Source: Rugosibacter sp. (GTDB lineage: Bacteria; Pseudomonadota; Gammaproteobacteria; Burkholderiales; Rhodocyclaceae). Taken from it: a DNA stretch of 11,746 nt. The position numbers were made by a program, and so were the translations under genes. The notes under the pieces were generated by a model. It was given only the letters and a program-made list of their open reading frames with translations. It searched no databases and had not been told where the DNA came from. The stretch spans positions 1 to 11,746 of the forward strand of contig JAUSQB010000332.1 in the NCBI GenBank assembly GCA_030652715.1. The letters run 5' to 3'. This document shows, piece after piece, positions 1 through 8,287 of the stretch (the first letter of the stretch is position 1; each line of letters starts with the position of its first letter).

Positions 1-671
1 CAGTAAAAATCCTTCATGCTGGCGACGATTCCGGCCTGCCGCATGCGGTTGAAATAACTTTCGAATTCGTGCCATTGCGTGCACCAGGGTGCGTGTCCGG
101 ACAGCGGAAAGGCGCTCACCACATGCAGCCGCGAGCTGGCAAAATGTGTATCCACGCCCTGCTGAAAGGGGGAAGAAGCCGACAATGCAATGAAATGCGG
201 AACGTAATCGGCCAGCGCATGGAGCAGGTACAGCGCATCATCACCGCTCGGACAGCCAATATGAATATGCTGACCGAAAACGGTGAATTGCTTGGCCAGA
301 TAACCATACAACTCGGAGACCTTTTTATAGCGCGGATTATCGACGATGCGACGATCATCCCAATACTGAAAAGGATGAGTGCCGCCGCCGCAGAGCACCA
401 GATTCAACTGGTCGGCCGCCGTCACCAGCACATCGCGCAGGCTGCGCAATTCGTCGAGCGCCGCCGCATGGCGAGTGTGCACGCCGGTGGCGATTTCGAT
501 CATGCTCTCGGTGACTTCGTGCTTGATGTCGCCAGGCGTTTTGCGCAACTTGCGCAGCAGGTAGGAGGCTCCCTGGGTCAGGTTGTAGTCCGTGGTATCC
601 ACCACTTGCAGCTCCAGTTCAATGCCGAATGAGAGCTGCGGCGATGGCGTGAATTCCAACAGTTCAGCCAT
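1..671 (-). CDS. ybdK: YbdK-type carboxylate-amine ligase (glutamate-cysteine ligase family 2), C-terminus outside window
   Basis: The frame is open from the ATG at 671-669 to the left edge, giving 223 visible codons; family members usually have about 370-390 residues, so roughly 60% is present. Visible family signatures are FGIELELQ (about 15-22), [13 protein letters not shown] (51-63), CGGGTHPF (94-101) and FGQHIHIG (132-139). These match the GCS2/YbdK fold, whose E. coli member has weak ATP-dependent glutamate-cysteine ligase activity in vitro; its physiological substrate is unsettled. The protein has no signal peptide or membrane segment and should be cytoplasmic. The start overlaps the stop of the upstream antiporter gene by 8 bases and has a good GGAGG Shine-Dalgarno six bases ahead, so translation is probably coupled. 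The family is certain; the exact reaction is not. Confidence 0.9.
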   Translation of the reverse strand, partial: MAELLEFTPSPQLSFGIELELQVVDTTDYNLTQGASYLLRKLRKTPGDIKHEVTESMIEIATGVHTRHAAALDELRSLRDVLVTAADQLNLVLCGGGTHPFQYWDDRRIVDNPRYKKVSELYGYLAKQFTVFGQHIHIGCPSGDDALYLLHALADYVPHFIALSASSPFQQGVDTHFASSRLHVVSAFPLSGHAPWCTQWHEFESYFNRMRQAGIVASMKDFY

Positions 672-1890
672 GCATGGCCTCCGGGCGCGTCATTTCATCG
701 GGCGCCGCCTCGCCTGACTGTACCAGCGCGAAATGCGTCACCAGCGGCCCCAGCAAACCGCACAGCGCGATGGCTGCCACCAGAATGCCGGCCATCGCGC
801 TGGCAAATCCGGGGTACAGCCGGCTCATGTCGGCGACAAGCATTAGCGACAACCCTGACATCGGCGTCAATCCCAGTCCCAGACGAAAGCTGTGGCCAAA
901 AGTCAACCCTGACAAGCGCGCAACCAGACCCGTCGCCAGCCACTTCGCCGACAATCGCGCCGCCACCAGAACCAGCGCTGGCCAGCCGTAACGCAGCCAG
1001 TCGACACTCGCCAGGCTCGTGCCGACGAAGACGAAAAAAAGCACGGTGAGCGGCAAAGCCATTTCACCAAACTCTTCACTGGCTCGGTCATCACGCCGGT
1101 TCTGGTGATGGGTGATCAAACCCAGCGCCAGCAGACTCAAGGGCACTGAAAGACCCAGCGCCCGTGCAACAGCAAGCGTAAACAGAATGGCGGACAAATT
1201 GAGGAGCAGACGGCGGGTTCTGTTCTTTCCGATAACCCACACCACGATTGAAATTGCCGAAGCCACAAGGGCGGCCAGCAGCAGGGAACCCATGACCAGA
1301 TACAAAGGCTGTACAACGACCATATGCCAGGGCGTGCTCGCCTGTCCGGCATGAAACCATCCGGCCAAAAGGGTTGCCATCAATGCCGCTACTGTCGAAT
1401 TCGCCGCCGTCAGCCACAGCAGGCGCTCGGTGACTTGTCCTTGGGCACGCACATCGCGGACCATGCTAATCACGACCCCCGGCGAAGTGCCCATGGCAAT
1501 GACTGCCGCCACCGCCGCCCACGGTGTCGCGACATCCAGCAGACGCAAGATACCGAAGCAAACAACAAAGGTCGCGCCCATTTCTGCCACGGCGGTCAAG
1601 GCCAGCGTCGGGTCGCGCTTGAGCCGGGAAAAATCAACCCGGCGGCCAAGATCGAAGAGCAATACACCCAGACCTATTTCACCCAACAGACGCGCCGGCC
1701 CGTGTAAATCGATCATGGGAAGCGAGTGATCCAGCAGGCCGAATACGCCACCGGCCAGCGCGTAACCAATTACACGCGGCAGGCGAATGCGCGCCGCTAG
1801 TTCACCGGCAACCCAGCCACACAACAGCAGCAAGGCGACCAGCGCAAGCCAGAGAGAAGAAGCATCGATGCGGGGCAAGGTATCGAACAT
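664..1890 (-). CDS. Kef/CPA2-type cation:proton antiporter (membrane domain only)
   Basis: About 408 residues, almost entirely hydrophobic with roughly 11-13 membrane segments, as in the Na+/H+ exchanger (PF00999, CPA2) family. Visible family features are the early segment with [13 protein letters not shown], then [38 protein letters not shown] (about residue 133) and a late [14 protein letters not shown] stretch. It lacks the cytoplasmic KTN/RCK nucleotide-binding domain of true KefB/KefC. The acidic pair usual in the ion-binding helix of CPA2 proteins is not obvious: the matching helix reads [13 protein letters not shown] (about 158-170), without Asp or Glu. I chose the ATG at 1890 because the protein then starts like its family. 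In-frame ATGs at 1968 and 2004 would add up to 38 residues and cannot be excluded, since none of the three has a strong Shine-Dalgarno. The gene is first in an operon with the YbdK-type ligase. The transported ion cannot be told from sequence. Confidence 0.85.
   Translation of the reverse strand: MFDTLPRIDASSLWLALVALLLLCGWVAGELAARIRLPRVIGYALAGGVFGLLDHSLPMIDLHGPARLLGEIGLGVLLFDLGRRVDFSRLKRDPTLALTAVAEMGATFVVCFGILRLLDVATPWAAVAAVIAMGTSPGVVISMVRDVRAQGQVTERLLWLTAANSTVAALMATLLAGWFHAGQASTPWHMVVVQPLYLVMGSLLLAALVASAISIVVWVIGKNRTRRLLLNLSAILFTLAVARALGLSVPLSLLALGLITHHQNRRDDRASEEFGEMALPLTVLFFVFVGTSLASVDWLRYGWPALVLVAARLSAKWLATGLVARLSGLTFGHSFRLGLGLTPMSGLSLMLVADMSRLYPGFASAMAGILVAAIALCGLLGPLVTHFALVQSGEAAPDEMTRPEAMHG
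678..682 (-). promoter_or_regulatory. Shine-Dalgarno for the YbdK-type ligase
   Basis: On the minus strand GGAGG stands six bases before the ATG at 671. It lies inside the last codons of the antiporter gene, supporting the overlapping start and translational coupling of the two genes. Confidence 0.7.
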
Positions 1891-2004
1891 AGGCAAAGAA
1901 GGGCCAAAACAAAAGGTCGAGGCTGACAAGGCCGAGGCTATCGCGCAGAAGCGGATAGCAGCAGCCATTCTACCGGAGCACCCGACCAAGTCAGAGTAAA
2001 TCAT

Positions 2005-2526
2005 GCCGCCGTCTCACCAGCACCGACTTTCTGACAAAAAAACCGGCCGACACACGACCTGCAATATCCATAACAAAGCTGCAAAAATCCGCAAGCAGCG
2101 TCAACAAGACAAGCAGCAAAACCGGTTGACTCTCTCGCAAACACAATGGCAGAACGCATTCAGACTTTGCCCGCAGCAGGAAAGCACGCTATCATTACCC
2201 ATCTCGAATTGATTAATCGGTTACATACAGGATCAGCAAGCCCCTTCGCAAGTCGATGATACAGGCACGCTCATCGCTAACTGCATTCCCACCGCCGTTC
2301 CGCGAACTTTTTCTTTGCCTGACGGTTCGCACCCGCTAGAGTATTGGCACAGACTTCCGGCTTGAGTTTGAAACAGAAAGCAGATGGTGGCAGCAATACA
2401 GGGGGAAACGCAGGGAGAAGGAAAACCTGTAGCCGGTTTAACGGCAATAAGGTCTTTGGCTGTGGACAGTGCATTATTTTGCATGCTGCGCCCATTTTTA
2501 CACCCTGAAGAAAGGAATGCCATCCA
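2005..2526. other. Divergent intergenic region between the antiporter and trehalose operons
   Basis: About 520 bases (636 if the antiporter starts at 1890) without a convincing gene; open frames here are short and lack family resemblance. It must hold the promoters of both divergent operons. On the plus strand a sigma70-like candidate is seen at 2167-2195, followed by an 8-base palindrome GATTAATC at 2211-2218. A short inverted repeat, GCCG/CGGC around a 6-base loop, lies at 2432-2445. I see no clear rho-independent terminator and no riboswitch I can name. No minus-strand promoter stands out. Confidence 0.6.
2167..2195 (+). promoter_or_regulatory. otsA: Candidate sigma70-type promoter for the trehalose operon
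   Basis: TTGCCC (2167-2172, 4 of 6 to the -35 consensus), a 17-base spacer, and TATCAT (2190-2195, 5 of 6 to the -10). If used, the transcript would have an untranslated leader of about 325 bases before otsA. The match is moderate and no experimental support exists; other promoters nearer the gene are possible. Confidence 0.25.
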
Positions 2527-4776
2527 ATGAAACTCTCTCTTCGCTTTGTTCTACCCTTGATACTGATCCTGGCCGGCATTGCCTACGCTGTCGTGCCTTT
2601 CGCCGACCAACTGACCTTGCGCTGGTTCGTGCGCGACATGGAGATCCGCGCCACACTGATAGTCAATACCATCCAGGAACCGCTGATGGCACAATTGGCA
2701 GCAGGCTCCAAAGGGAAGGTCGTCAACTTTTTCAACAAAATCACGCAGGATGAGCGCCTCTATGCGGTGGGTTATTGCCTATCGCCTGCCAGCGCTCCCC
2801 TGGCATCCAGACTGCTGCCGCAGGAAGTACGCTGCAACGAGCTCGAGCGCTTCAATCGTTCCGCCAACCATCTCCTGCCACAGGCTCAAGGCCTGCTGCA
2901 TGTCACCGTGATGCCGTTAGCCAGCGCCGACGCCCCGGAAGGCCAGTTGGTACTGATACACGACATGAGCTTTGTGGAACGGCGCAGCGAAGAAACCCGG
3001 CGCTATCTGTTTTATTTTTTCACCGGCCTGGCGGTGGTCATTTCCCTGCTTACGGTAGTCATTGCGCAGCTTTCCTGGCGTGGCTGGGTGCAGGGCATGC
3101 GCGCCTTGATGCGCGGCGAAGGGATCTTCCGGCGGCCTGACGCTTCACCCAAGGCGCCGCCGGAACTGCGTCCCATCGCGCGGGATTTGCAAAAACTGGT
3201 GCAGGGGCTGGAGCTGGAGGTGCGCTCACGCGACGAAAGCCAAATCAGCTGGACACCGAACAGCCTGCGCGCCATTCTCCACGGCGAATTGCGCGGCGAG
3301 AATGTCATCGTCGTATCCAACCGCGAGCCTTATATCCATCAGCGGCATGGCGAGCAGATCGAGGTGCAACGTCCGGCCAGCGGTCTGGTGACCGCGCTGG
3401 AGCCCGTGATGCGCGCCTGCTCGGGCACCTGGATTGCCCACGGCGGCGGTTCGGCCGACCGGGAGGTAGTGGACGCGCAGGACCGTGTGCGCGTGCCACC
3501 GGACAAGCCAACCTACAACCTGCGCCGGATATGGCTCAGCGCGGAGGAAGAGGCCGGTTACTACTATGGCTTTGCCAATGAAGGCCTGTGGCCGCTTTGC
3601 CATAATGCCCACGTGCGCCCGACGTTCCGTTCAGGCGACTGGAAACACTATGTGGCGGTCAACCGCAAATTCGCCAAGGCCGTTACTGAGGAAGCCGACA
3701 CGCCAGCACCGATCGTGCTGATCCAGGACTACCACCTCGCCCTGGTTCCCCGCATGATCCGCGAGGAACTGCCTGAAGCGACGATCATTACTTTCTGGCA
3801 CATTCCCTGGCCCAATCAGGAATCGTTTTCCATTTGCCCGTGGCGCGAGGAAATTCTTTCGGGCTTGCTGGGCAGCAGCATTCTCGGTTTCCATACCCAG
3901 ACCCATTGCAATAATTTCGTCGATACCGTCGATCGCCTGCTCGAAGCGCGAGTGGATCGCGATGCGTTCACGGTCAGCCTGGGCGGCGAATTGACGGCTG
4001 TGCACCGCTACCCGATTTCCATCACCTGGCCGCCCGATCCCGAGCTGCTGAAAAAACCCGTCGCGGCATGCCGTGAGGAAGTTCGCCAAACCAACGGTCT
4101 GCCCAAGGACCATCTGCTCGGCATCGGCGTGGACCGCCTGGACTACACCAAGGGCATCATCGAGCGCTTCCGCGCTGTCGAGCGCTTGCTGGAACTGCAA
4201 CCGGAATGGATTGGCCGTTTCAGTTTCATGCAGATTGCCGCACCATCACGTTCCAAAATCGACGAATATCAAGCCTACGATGCTCAGGTACGGTCGCTGG
4301 CGCAAGCGATCAATGAACGCTTTACCAAAGGACGGACAGATGTGGCAGCGCCCATCCTGCTCAAAATAGAACACCATGAAACGGAAGCCATCTATGCGCA
4401 TTACCGGGCGGCTGACCTTTGTTTTGTCAGCAGCCTGCATGACGGCATGAATCTGGTCGCCAAGGAATTCATCGCCGCGCATGATGACGAGCGCGGCATG
4501 CTGATTCTGTCGCAGTTTACTGGCGCCGCCAGTGAATTGGCGGAAGCCCTGATCGTCAATCCATATGACATGGACCAATGCGCTGCCGCCTTGCATCTTG
4601 CGCTCACCATGCCGGAATCGGAACAGCGCGATCGCATGCGGCTGATGCGTGCCCTAGTGCGCGAGTTCAATATCTATCGTTGGGCCGGCCGCATGTTGCT
4701 GGATGCGGCGCGTATGCGGCGACGGCGGGTGCTGCAACGTTCAGGATCTGCCCGCGACGGTGTTTTTGCAGAATGA
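2527..4776 (+). CDS. otsA: Membrane-anchored trehalose-6-phosphate synthase (GT20) with N-terminal sensor-like module
   Basis: The 749 residues fall into two parts. Residues 1-255 hold TM1 (about 5-24), a periplasmic segment of about 135 residues with only two cysteines (C84, C103), TM2 (about 160-181) and a HAMP-like helical linker (about 183-240). Residues 258-735 are a GT20 glycosyltransferase that should lie in the cytoplasm and make trehalose-6-phosphate from a nucleotide-glucose and glucose-6-phosphate. Residues matching those that bind substrate in E. coli OtsA are present: R266 (VVSNRE), D401 (QDYHL), H425 (WHIPWP), R537 and K542 ([10 protein letters not shown]), D639 and E647 ([13 protein letters not shown]). 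The usual WxGW block is replaced by [14 protein letters not shown]. Classical OtsA has about 475 residues and no membrane anchor. AAGGA about 10 bases ahead supports the start. The stop overlaps otsB (ATGA). GT20 assignment is firm; the nucleotide sugar and the signal sensed are unknown. Confidence 0.93.
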   Translation: MKLSLRFVLPLILILAGIAYAVVPFADQLTLRWFVRDMEIRATLIVNTIQEPLMAQLAAGSKGKVVNFFNKITQDERLYAVGYCLSPASAPLASRLLPQEVRCNELERFNRSANHLLPQAQGLLHVTVMPLASADAPEGQLVLIHDMSFVERRSEETRRYLFYFFTGLAVVISLLTVVIAQLSWRGWVQGMRALMRGEGIFRRPDASPKAPPELRPIARDLQKLVQGLELEVRSRDESQISWTPNSLRAILHGELRGENVIVVSNREPYIHQRHGEQIEVQRPASGLVTALEPVMRACSGTWIAHGGGSADREVVDAQDRVRVPPDKPTYNLRRIWLSAEEEAGYYYGFANEGLWPLCHNAHVRPTFRSGDWKHYVAVNRKFAKAVTEEADTPAPIVLIQDYHLALVPRMIREELPEATIITFWHIPWPNQESFSICPWREEILSGLLGSSILGFHTQTHCNNFVDTVDRLLEARVDRDAFTVSLGGELTAVHRYPISITWPPDPELLKKPVAACREEVRQTNGLPKDHLLGIGVDRLDYTKGIIERFRAVERLLELQPEWIGRFSFMQIAAPSRSKIDEYQAYDAQVRSLAQAINERFTKGRTDVAAPILLKIEHHETEAIYAHYRAADLCFVSSLHDGMNLVAKEFIAAHDDERGMLILSQFTGAASELAEALIVNPYDMDQCAAALHLALTMPESEQRDRMRLMRALVREFNIYRWAGRMLLDAARMRRRRVLQRSGSARDGVFAE

Positions 4777-5558
4777 GCGAGCGGATGACGAGACCAAAAC
4801 ATAGCACACCGCCCCCGGCGCAAGCCGATTGGGCCTACTTTCTGGACGTTGATGGCACGCTGATCGCTTTTGCGGATAGCCCGGACGCCATTCACGTCGA
4901 TGATATTTTGCTTGGCCTGATCACACGCTTATACACTGCGTGCGGCGGCGCGCTCGCGCTGGTCAGTGGCCGGGCGCTGGCCGACCTGGACACGCGTCTG
5001 GGCGGCATGCGCATCCCGATTGCCGGCCAGCATGGGCTGGAATTGCGTGATGCACTGGGCCGTGTGCGGGTGCACGTCAATGCACCTTCCAGCGCATTGA
5101 ACGAACTCAAGCATCGCTTGTCCGACCTGGTTTTACGCCATGATGGATTATTGTTGGAAGACAAGGGACTCGCTATTGCCATTCATTACCGCAAGGCACC
5201 GCAGTTGGCGAGCTATGTCCATCGCCAGGTCAAGCAATGGCTGGCGGCAAGTGATTTGCCCCTGACGTTGCAAAAAGGCAGGTATGTTCTGGAGCTCAAG
5301 CCCGCTGTTCACGACAAGGGCACAGCCATCGCCGAATTCATGGAACAAGCACCTTTTCGCGGGCGGCAGCCGGTTTTCATCGGCGACGATGTGACCGATG
5401 AGCATGGCTTTGATCGGGTCAACCGGCTGGGCGGCCATTCGGTCAAAGTCGGCAAGGGGCGAACCTGCGCGCGCTGGCGGCTGCCGGACGTGGCTGCCGT
5501 GCGCGCCTGGCTGGCCAGGGATTTTGCTAAAGAGGATTTGGTTTATGAGCAGTCTTGA
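4773..5558 (+). CDS. otsB: Trehalose-6-phosphate phosphatase
   Basis: A 261-residue HAD-superfamily phosphatase, close to the usual OtsB length. Motif I is FLDVDGTL with nucleophile D25 and acid/base D27; motif II is LVSGR (63-67); the substrate-region signature GQHGLELRD follows; motif III is GDDVTDEHGF (204-213). It should remove phosphate from trehalose-6-phosphate in the cytoplasm, completing the OtsAB pathway. The ATG at 4773 overlaps the otsA stop as ATGA, the typical coupled start; the frame is open further upstream inside otsA (to 4578), but that part has no family resemblance. An alternative ATG at 4785 would shorten it by four residues. Its 3' end overlaps the GH15 gene by 14 bases. 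Confidence 0.93.
   Translation: MSERMTRPKHSTPPPAQADWAYFLDVDGTLIAFADSPDAIHVDDILLGLITRLYTACGGALALVSGRALADLDTRLGGMRIPIAGQHGLELRDALGRVRVHVNAPSSALNELKHRLSDLVLRHDGLLLEDKGLAIAIHYRKAPQLASYVHRQVKQWLAASDLPLTLQKGRYVLELKPAVHDKGTAIAEFMEQAPFRGRQPVFIGDDVTDEHGFDRVNRLGGHSVKVGKGRTCARWRLPDVAAVRAWLARDFAKEDLVYEQS
5531..5535 (+). promoter_or_regulatory. Shine-Dalgarno fixing the GH15 start
   Basis: AGAGG lies nine bases before the ATG at 5545, inside the end of otsB. It selects 5545 over the upstream in-frame ATG at 5398, which would give a 49-residue extension that is only otsB read in another frame. Confidence 0.6.
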
Positions 5559-7329
5559 TCTTGGCTTGATTGGTAATTGCACGCTTGGCGTCTTGATCGA
5601 TGAACGCGCCGAGATGGTCTGGGGATGTTTGCCGCGTTTCGATGGCGACCCGTTCTTTTGTTCCTTGCTGCGTGAGCGCCGCGACACGGATGACTTTGGT
5701 TTTTTCGCCATCGACGTGATCGACTTTGCTCGTGCGGAGCAACAGTATCTGGAAAATACCGCCGTGCTGGTCACGCGGCTGTATGACCAGCATGGCGGCT
5801 GTATCGAGGTGACCGATTTTGCGCCGCGCTTTCACCAGCATGGCCGCATCTTCAGGCCCATGATGCTGGTGCGCAAGATGAAGCGCCTGGCCGGTTCTCC
5901 ACGCATCACGCTGCGCCTGCGGCCAGCCTGCAGTTACGGCAGCCAACGGCCGGGCGTGACCTGGGGCAGCAACCATGTCCGTTATGTCACCCCTGATCTT
6001 GCGGTGCGGCTGACGACCGACGCCTCGATTACCGCCGTACTGCAGGAGACGACTTTTTTTCTGGAAGACAACCTGACCTTCCTGTTCGGCCCGGATGAAA
6101 CGGTGCCTGAGGCTGCGAACAAACTTGGGCAACATTTTCTGGACGAGACTGCACACTATTGGCGGCAATGGGTGAGCACCCTGGGTATTCCATTTGAATG
6201 GCAGGATGCCGTCATTCGCGCCGCCATCACGTTGAAGCTCAATACCTATGAGGACACGGGCGCGATCATCGCCGCGATGACCACATCCGTCCCGGAAGCG
6301 CCCAACAGCATGCGCAACTGGGATTACCGCTATTGCTGGCTGCGTGACGGCTATTTCGTCGTCAATGCGCTCAATCGCCTGGGCGGGACGCATTCGATGG
6401 AGCGTTACATCGCCTATATCGTGAACGTCGCCGCTGCTGCCACCAATGGCTTGCAGCCGGTCTATGGCATTGATGAGCGCGCCCGGCTGGAAGAGCGGGA
6501 GGTTCCCGAATTGCCAGGCTACCGGCTCATGGGGCCGGTGCGGGTTGGCAACGACGCTTATCGGCAGGTGCAGCACGACGTTTATGGCTCGGTGATACTC
6601 GCCGCCACGCATCTGTTTTTCGACCGGCGCTTAACAAGGCAGGGAGATGCAACGCTGTTCCATCGGCTGGAGCCGCTGGGCGAGCGCGCCGTGGCGGTCT
6701 ACGACCAGCCGGACGCCGGCCTCTGGGAGTTTCGCGGCAGCAGCCGGGTACACACCTATTCTGCGGTGATGTGCTGGGTTGCCTGTGACCGCCTGGCCAA
6801 AATCGCGGCGCATCTGGCATTGCACGACAGGGGAGAATACTGGCGTGGGCAGGCCAACCGGTTGCGCGGGGATATCCTGCGGCAGGCATGGAGCGAACCA
6901 TTGGGCTGCTTTAGCGCCAGCCTGGATGGACAGGGCATTGATGCCAGCCTGCTACTGCTTGTGGAAGTCAATTTCGTCGAGGCGGACGACCCTCGCTTCA
7001 TTGCGACGGTGGCAGTTATTGAGCGGGAGCTGCGGCGCGGCGACTTCATTTTCCGCTATGTGGACGAGGACGACTTTGGCGCGCCGGAGACGGCTTTTCT
7101 CGTGTGCACCTTCTGGTACATCAATGCGCTCGCCACACTCGGCCGCCGCGACGAAGCGCGCGAACTGTTCGTCAAGGTGCTGGGTTACCGCAACCGCCAT
7201 GGCCTGCTGGCCGAAGACGTTGATCCCCGCAGCGGCGAGCAGTGGGGCAACTTCGTCCAGACTTACAGCATGGTCGGGTTGATCAACGCCGCCATCCGCC
7301 TGTCGATCCGCTGGGATCAGGCATTCTGA
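5545..7329 (+). CDS. GH15 glycoside hydrolase (glucoamylase/trehalase type)
   Basis: 594 residues, typical for bacterial GH15 enzymes with an N-terminal beta-sandwich and a C-terminal (alpha/alpha)6 barrel. The N-terminus (IGNCTLGVLID, then WGCLPRFDGDPFFC) matches the family start. The barrel carries RNWDYRYCWLRDG (257-269), GPVRVGN, GLWEFRG with the likely general acid E395, and LLAEDVDPRSGEQWGNF with the likely base E557 (by comparison with the fungal glucoamylase pair). It lacks a signal peptide, so it should act in the cytoplasm. GH15 includes glucoamylases, glucodextranases and the mycobacterial trehalase. Its position directly after otsAB, with a 14-base overlap, makes trehalose or a related alpha-glucoside the best guess for the substrate, but the sequence alone does not settle it. 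Family call firm; substrate inferred. Confidence 0.9.
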   Translation: MSSLDLGLIGNCTLGVLIDERAEMVWGCLPRFDGDPFFCSLLRERRDTDDFGFFAIDVIDFARAEQQYLENTAVLVTRLYDQHGGCIEVTDFAPRFHQHGRIFRPMMLVRKMKRLAGSPRITLRLRPACSYGSQRPGVTWGSNHVRYVTPDLAVRLTTDASITAVLQETTFFLEDNLTFLFGPDETVPEAANKLGQHFLDETAHYWRQWVSTLGIPFEWQDAVIRAAITLKLNTYEDTGAIIAAMTTSVPEAPNSMRNWDYRYCWLRDGYFVVNALNRLGGTHSMERYIAYIVNVAAAATNGLQPVYGIDERARLEEREVPELPGYRLMGPVRVGNDAYRQVQHDVYGSVILAATHLFFDRRLTRQGDATLFHRLEPLGERAVAVYDQPDAGLWEFRGSSRVHTYSAVMCWVACDRLAKIAAHLALHDRGEYWRGQANRLRGDILRQAWSEPLGCFSASLDGQGIDASLLLLVEVNFVEADDPRFIATVAVIERELRRGDFIFRYVDEDDFGAPETAFLVCTFWYINALATLGRRDEARELFVKVLGYRNRHGLLAEDVDPRSGEQWGNFVQTYSMVGLINAAIRLSIRWDQAF

Positions 7330-7348
7330 ATACCAGGAGATTCATGCG

Positions 7349-8200
7349 ATGTTCGAATACTTCTACGCTGGCCTGCAAAATCACATTGAATCCCTGCTGC
7401 GCGGGGCGCTGATATTCATATTGTGGGGAATTGCACTACGCGTCACCCAGCGAGGGATTCCCCACCTGCGGGAATCCCTCATTTCCCGGCAAACGAGTGG
7501 AGAAAGCGGCCAGCGTATCCGGACGCTATCGCGGGTCATGCGTTACTCGCTGAATGTAACGGCGACCGTTGTAGCCGGCCTGTTGATGCTGGGTGAATTT
7601 GGTGTCTCGGTAGCTCCCCTGCTTGGCGCTGCCGGCGTTGCCGGTATCGCCATCGGCTTTGGCGCGCAGAATCTGGTCAAGGACTATTTCACCGGATTCT
7701 TCCTGCTGCTCGAAGACCAGATTCGTATCGGGGACGTAGTCGAAGCCGGCGGCAAGGGCGGCCTGGTTGAGGAACTGACCCTGCGTTACCTCAAATTGCG
7801 CGACTATTCCGGCAATGTTCATTTCGTGCCCAACGGCAACATCACCACCGTTACCAATATGAGCATGGGCTTTGCCTATGCGGTCATCGATGCCAGCATC
7901 GCCTATGGCGAGGACATCGATCAGGCGATATCCGTGATGCGGCGTACAGGCGAGGAAATCCGCATCGATCCCGCATTCGCGAACAAATTTCTCGCGCCCC
8001 TGGAAATTGCCGGTGTCGAGAGTTGGGCCAGTTCGGCAATCGTTATCCGCTGTCGTTTCAAAGTGACACCCCTTGCGCAGTGGGACGTGCGACGCGAATA
8101 TCTGCGCCGCCTGAAACAGGCTTTCGACAAGGAAGGCATAGAAATCCCTTATCCGCACATGAAGGTGCTCATGGACCAACCTGACCATGTCGCATCGTGA
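7349..8200 (+). CDS. mscS: Small-conductance mechanosensitive channel, MscS family
   Basis: 283 residues, the size of E. coli MscS (286). TM1 lies at about 18-32, TM2 at about 67-84 and the pore-lining TM3 at about 88-122. TM3 shows the Gly/Ala packing pattern LLGAAGVAGIAIGFGAQNLV, then KDYFTGFFLLLEDQIRIGD (residues 111-129), which leads into the cytoplasmic beta domain (SGNVHFVPNG at 154-163) and the C-terminal alpha/beta vestibule. It should open under membrane tension and release small solutes after osmotic down-shock. AGGAG at 7335-7339, nine bases before the ATG, supports the start; another ATG five bases earlier is out of frame. It follows the GH15 gene after 19 bases and probably belongs to the same transcript, a sensible partner for trehalose metabolism. 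An 11-bp perfect hairpin lies early in the gene. Confidence 0.93.
   Translation: MFEYFYAGLQNHIESLLRGALIFILWGIALRVTQRGIPHLRESLISRQTSGESGQRIRTLSRVMRYSLNVTATVVAGLLMLGEFGVSVAPLLGAAGVAGIAIGFGAQNLVKDYFTGFFLLLEDQIRIGDVVEAGGKGGLVEELTLRYLKLRDYSGNVHFVPNGNITTVTNMSMGFAYAVIDASIAYGEDIDQAISVMRRTGEEIRIDPAFANKFLAPLEIAGVESWASSAIVIRCRFKVTPLAQWDVRREYLRRLKQAFDKEGIEIPYPHMKVLMDQPDHVAS
7452..7480 (+). repeat. Perfect 11-bp inverted repeat inside mscS
   Basis: GAGGGATTCCC (7452-7462) and its exact reverse complement GGGAATCCCTC (7470-7480) are separated by a 7-base loop. It covers codons 35-44, just after TM1. In RNA this would be a stable stem-loop. It lacks a following T run, so it does not look like an intrinsic terminator. 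Confidence 0.8.
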
Positions 8201-8287
8201 GGCATAGCCCGTCGCAGCCCCCCCGTTCGCCGCATCCACCGCCAAAATCTCGACCGCAAAGCATCGCGCGAGACTTTCACGAAACCA

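Noticed and set aside
69..632. Plus-strand open frame of 187 codons
   Set aside because: It is antisense to the YbdK-type ligase, whose minus-strand frame carries clear family motifs.
2037..2052. CGGCCG palindrome beside a run of seven T on the minus strand, terminator-like
   Set aside because: The stem is too short and it lies upstream of the antiporter gene, where there is nothing obvious to terminate.
2146..2259. 37-codon plus-strand frame in the divergent intergenic region
   Set aside because: No Shine-Dalgarno, no recognisable product, and it overlaps the candidate promoter; not enough to call a gene.
4578..4772. Upstream extension of otsB to an earlier ATG
   Set aside because: The added 65 residues are otsA read in another frame; the coupled ATGA start at 4773 fits OtsB length.
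5527..6612. Minus-strand open frame of 361 codons
   Set aside because: It mirrors the GH15 gene; GC-rich codon use often leaves the opposite strand open, and the product shows no family resemblance.
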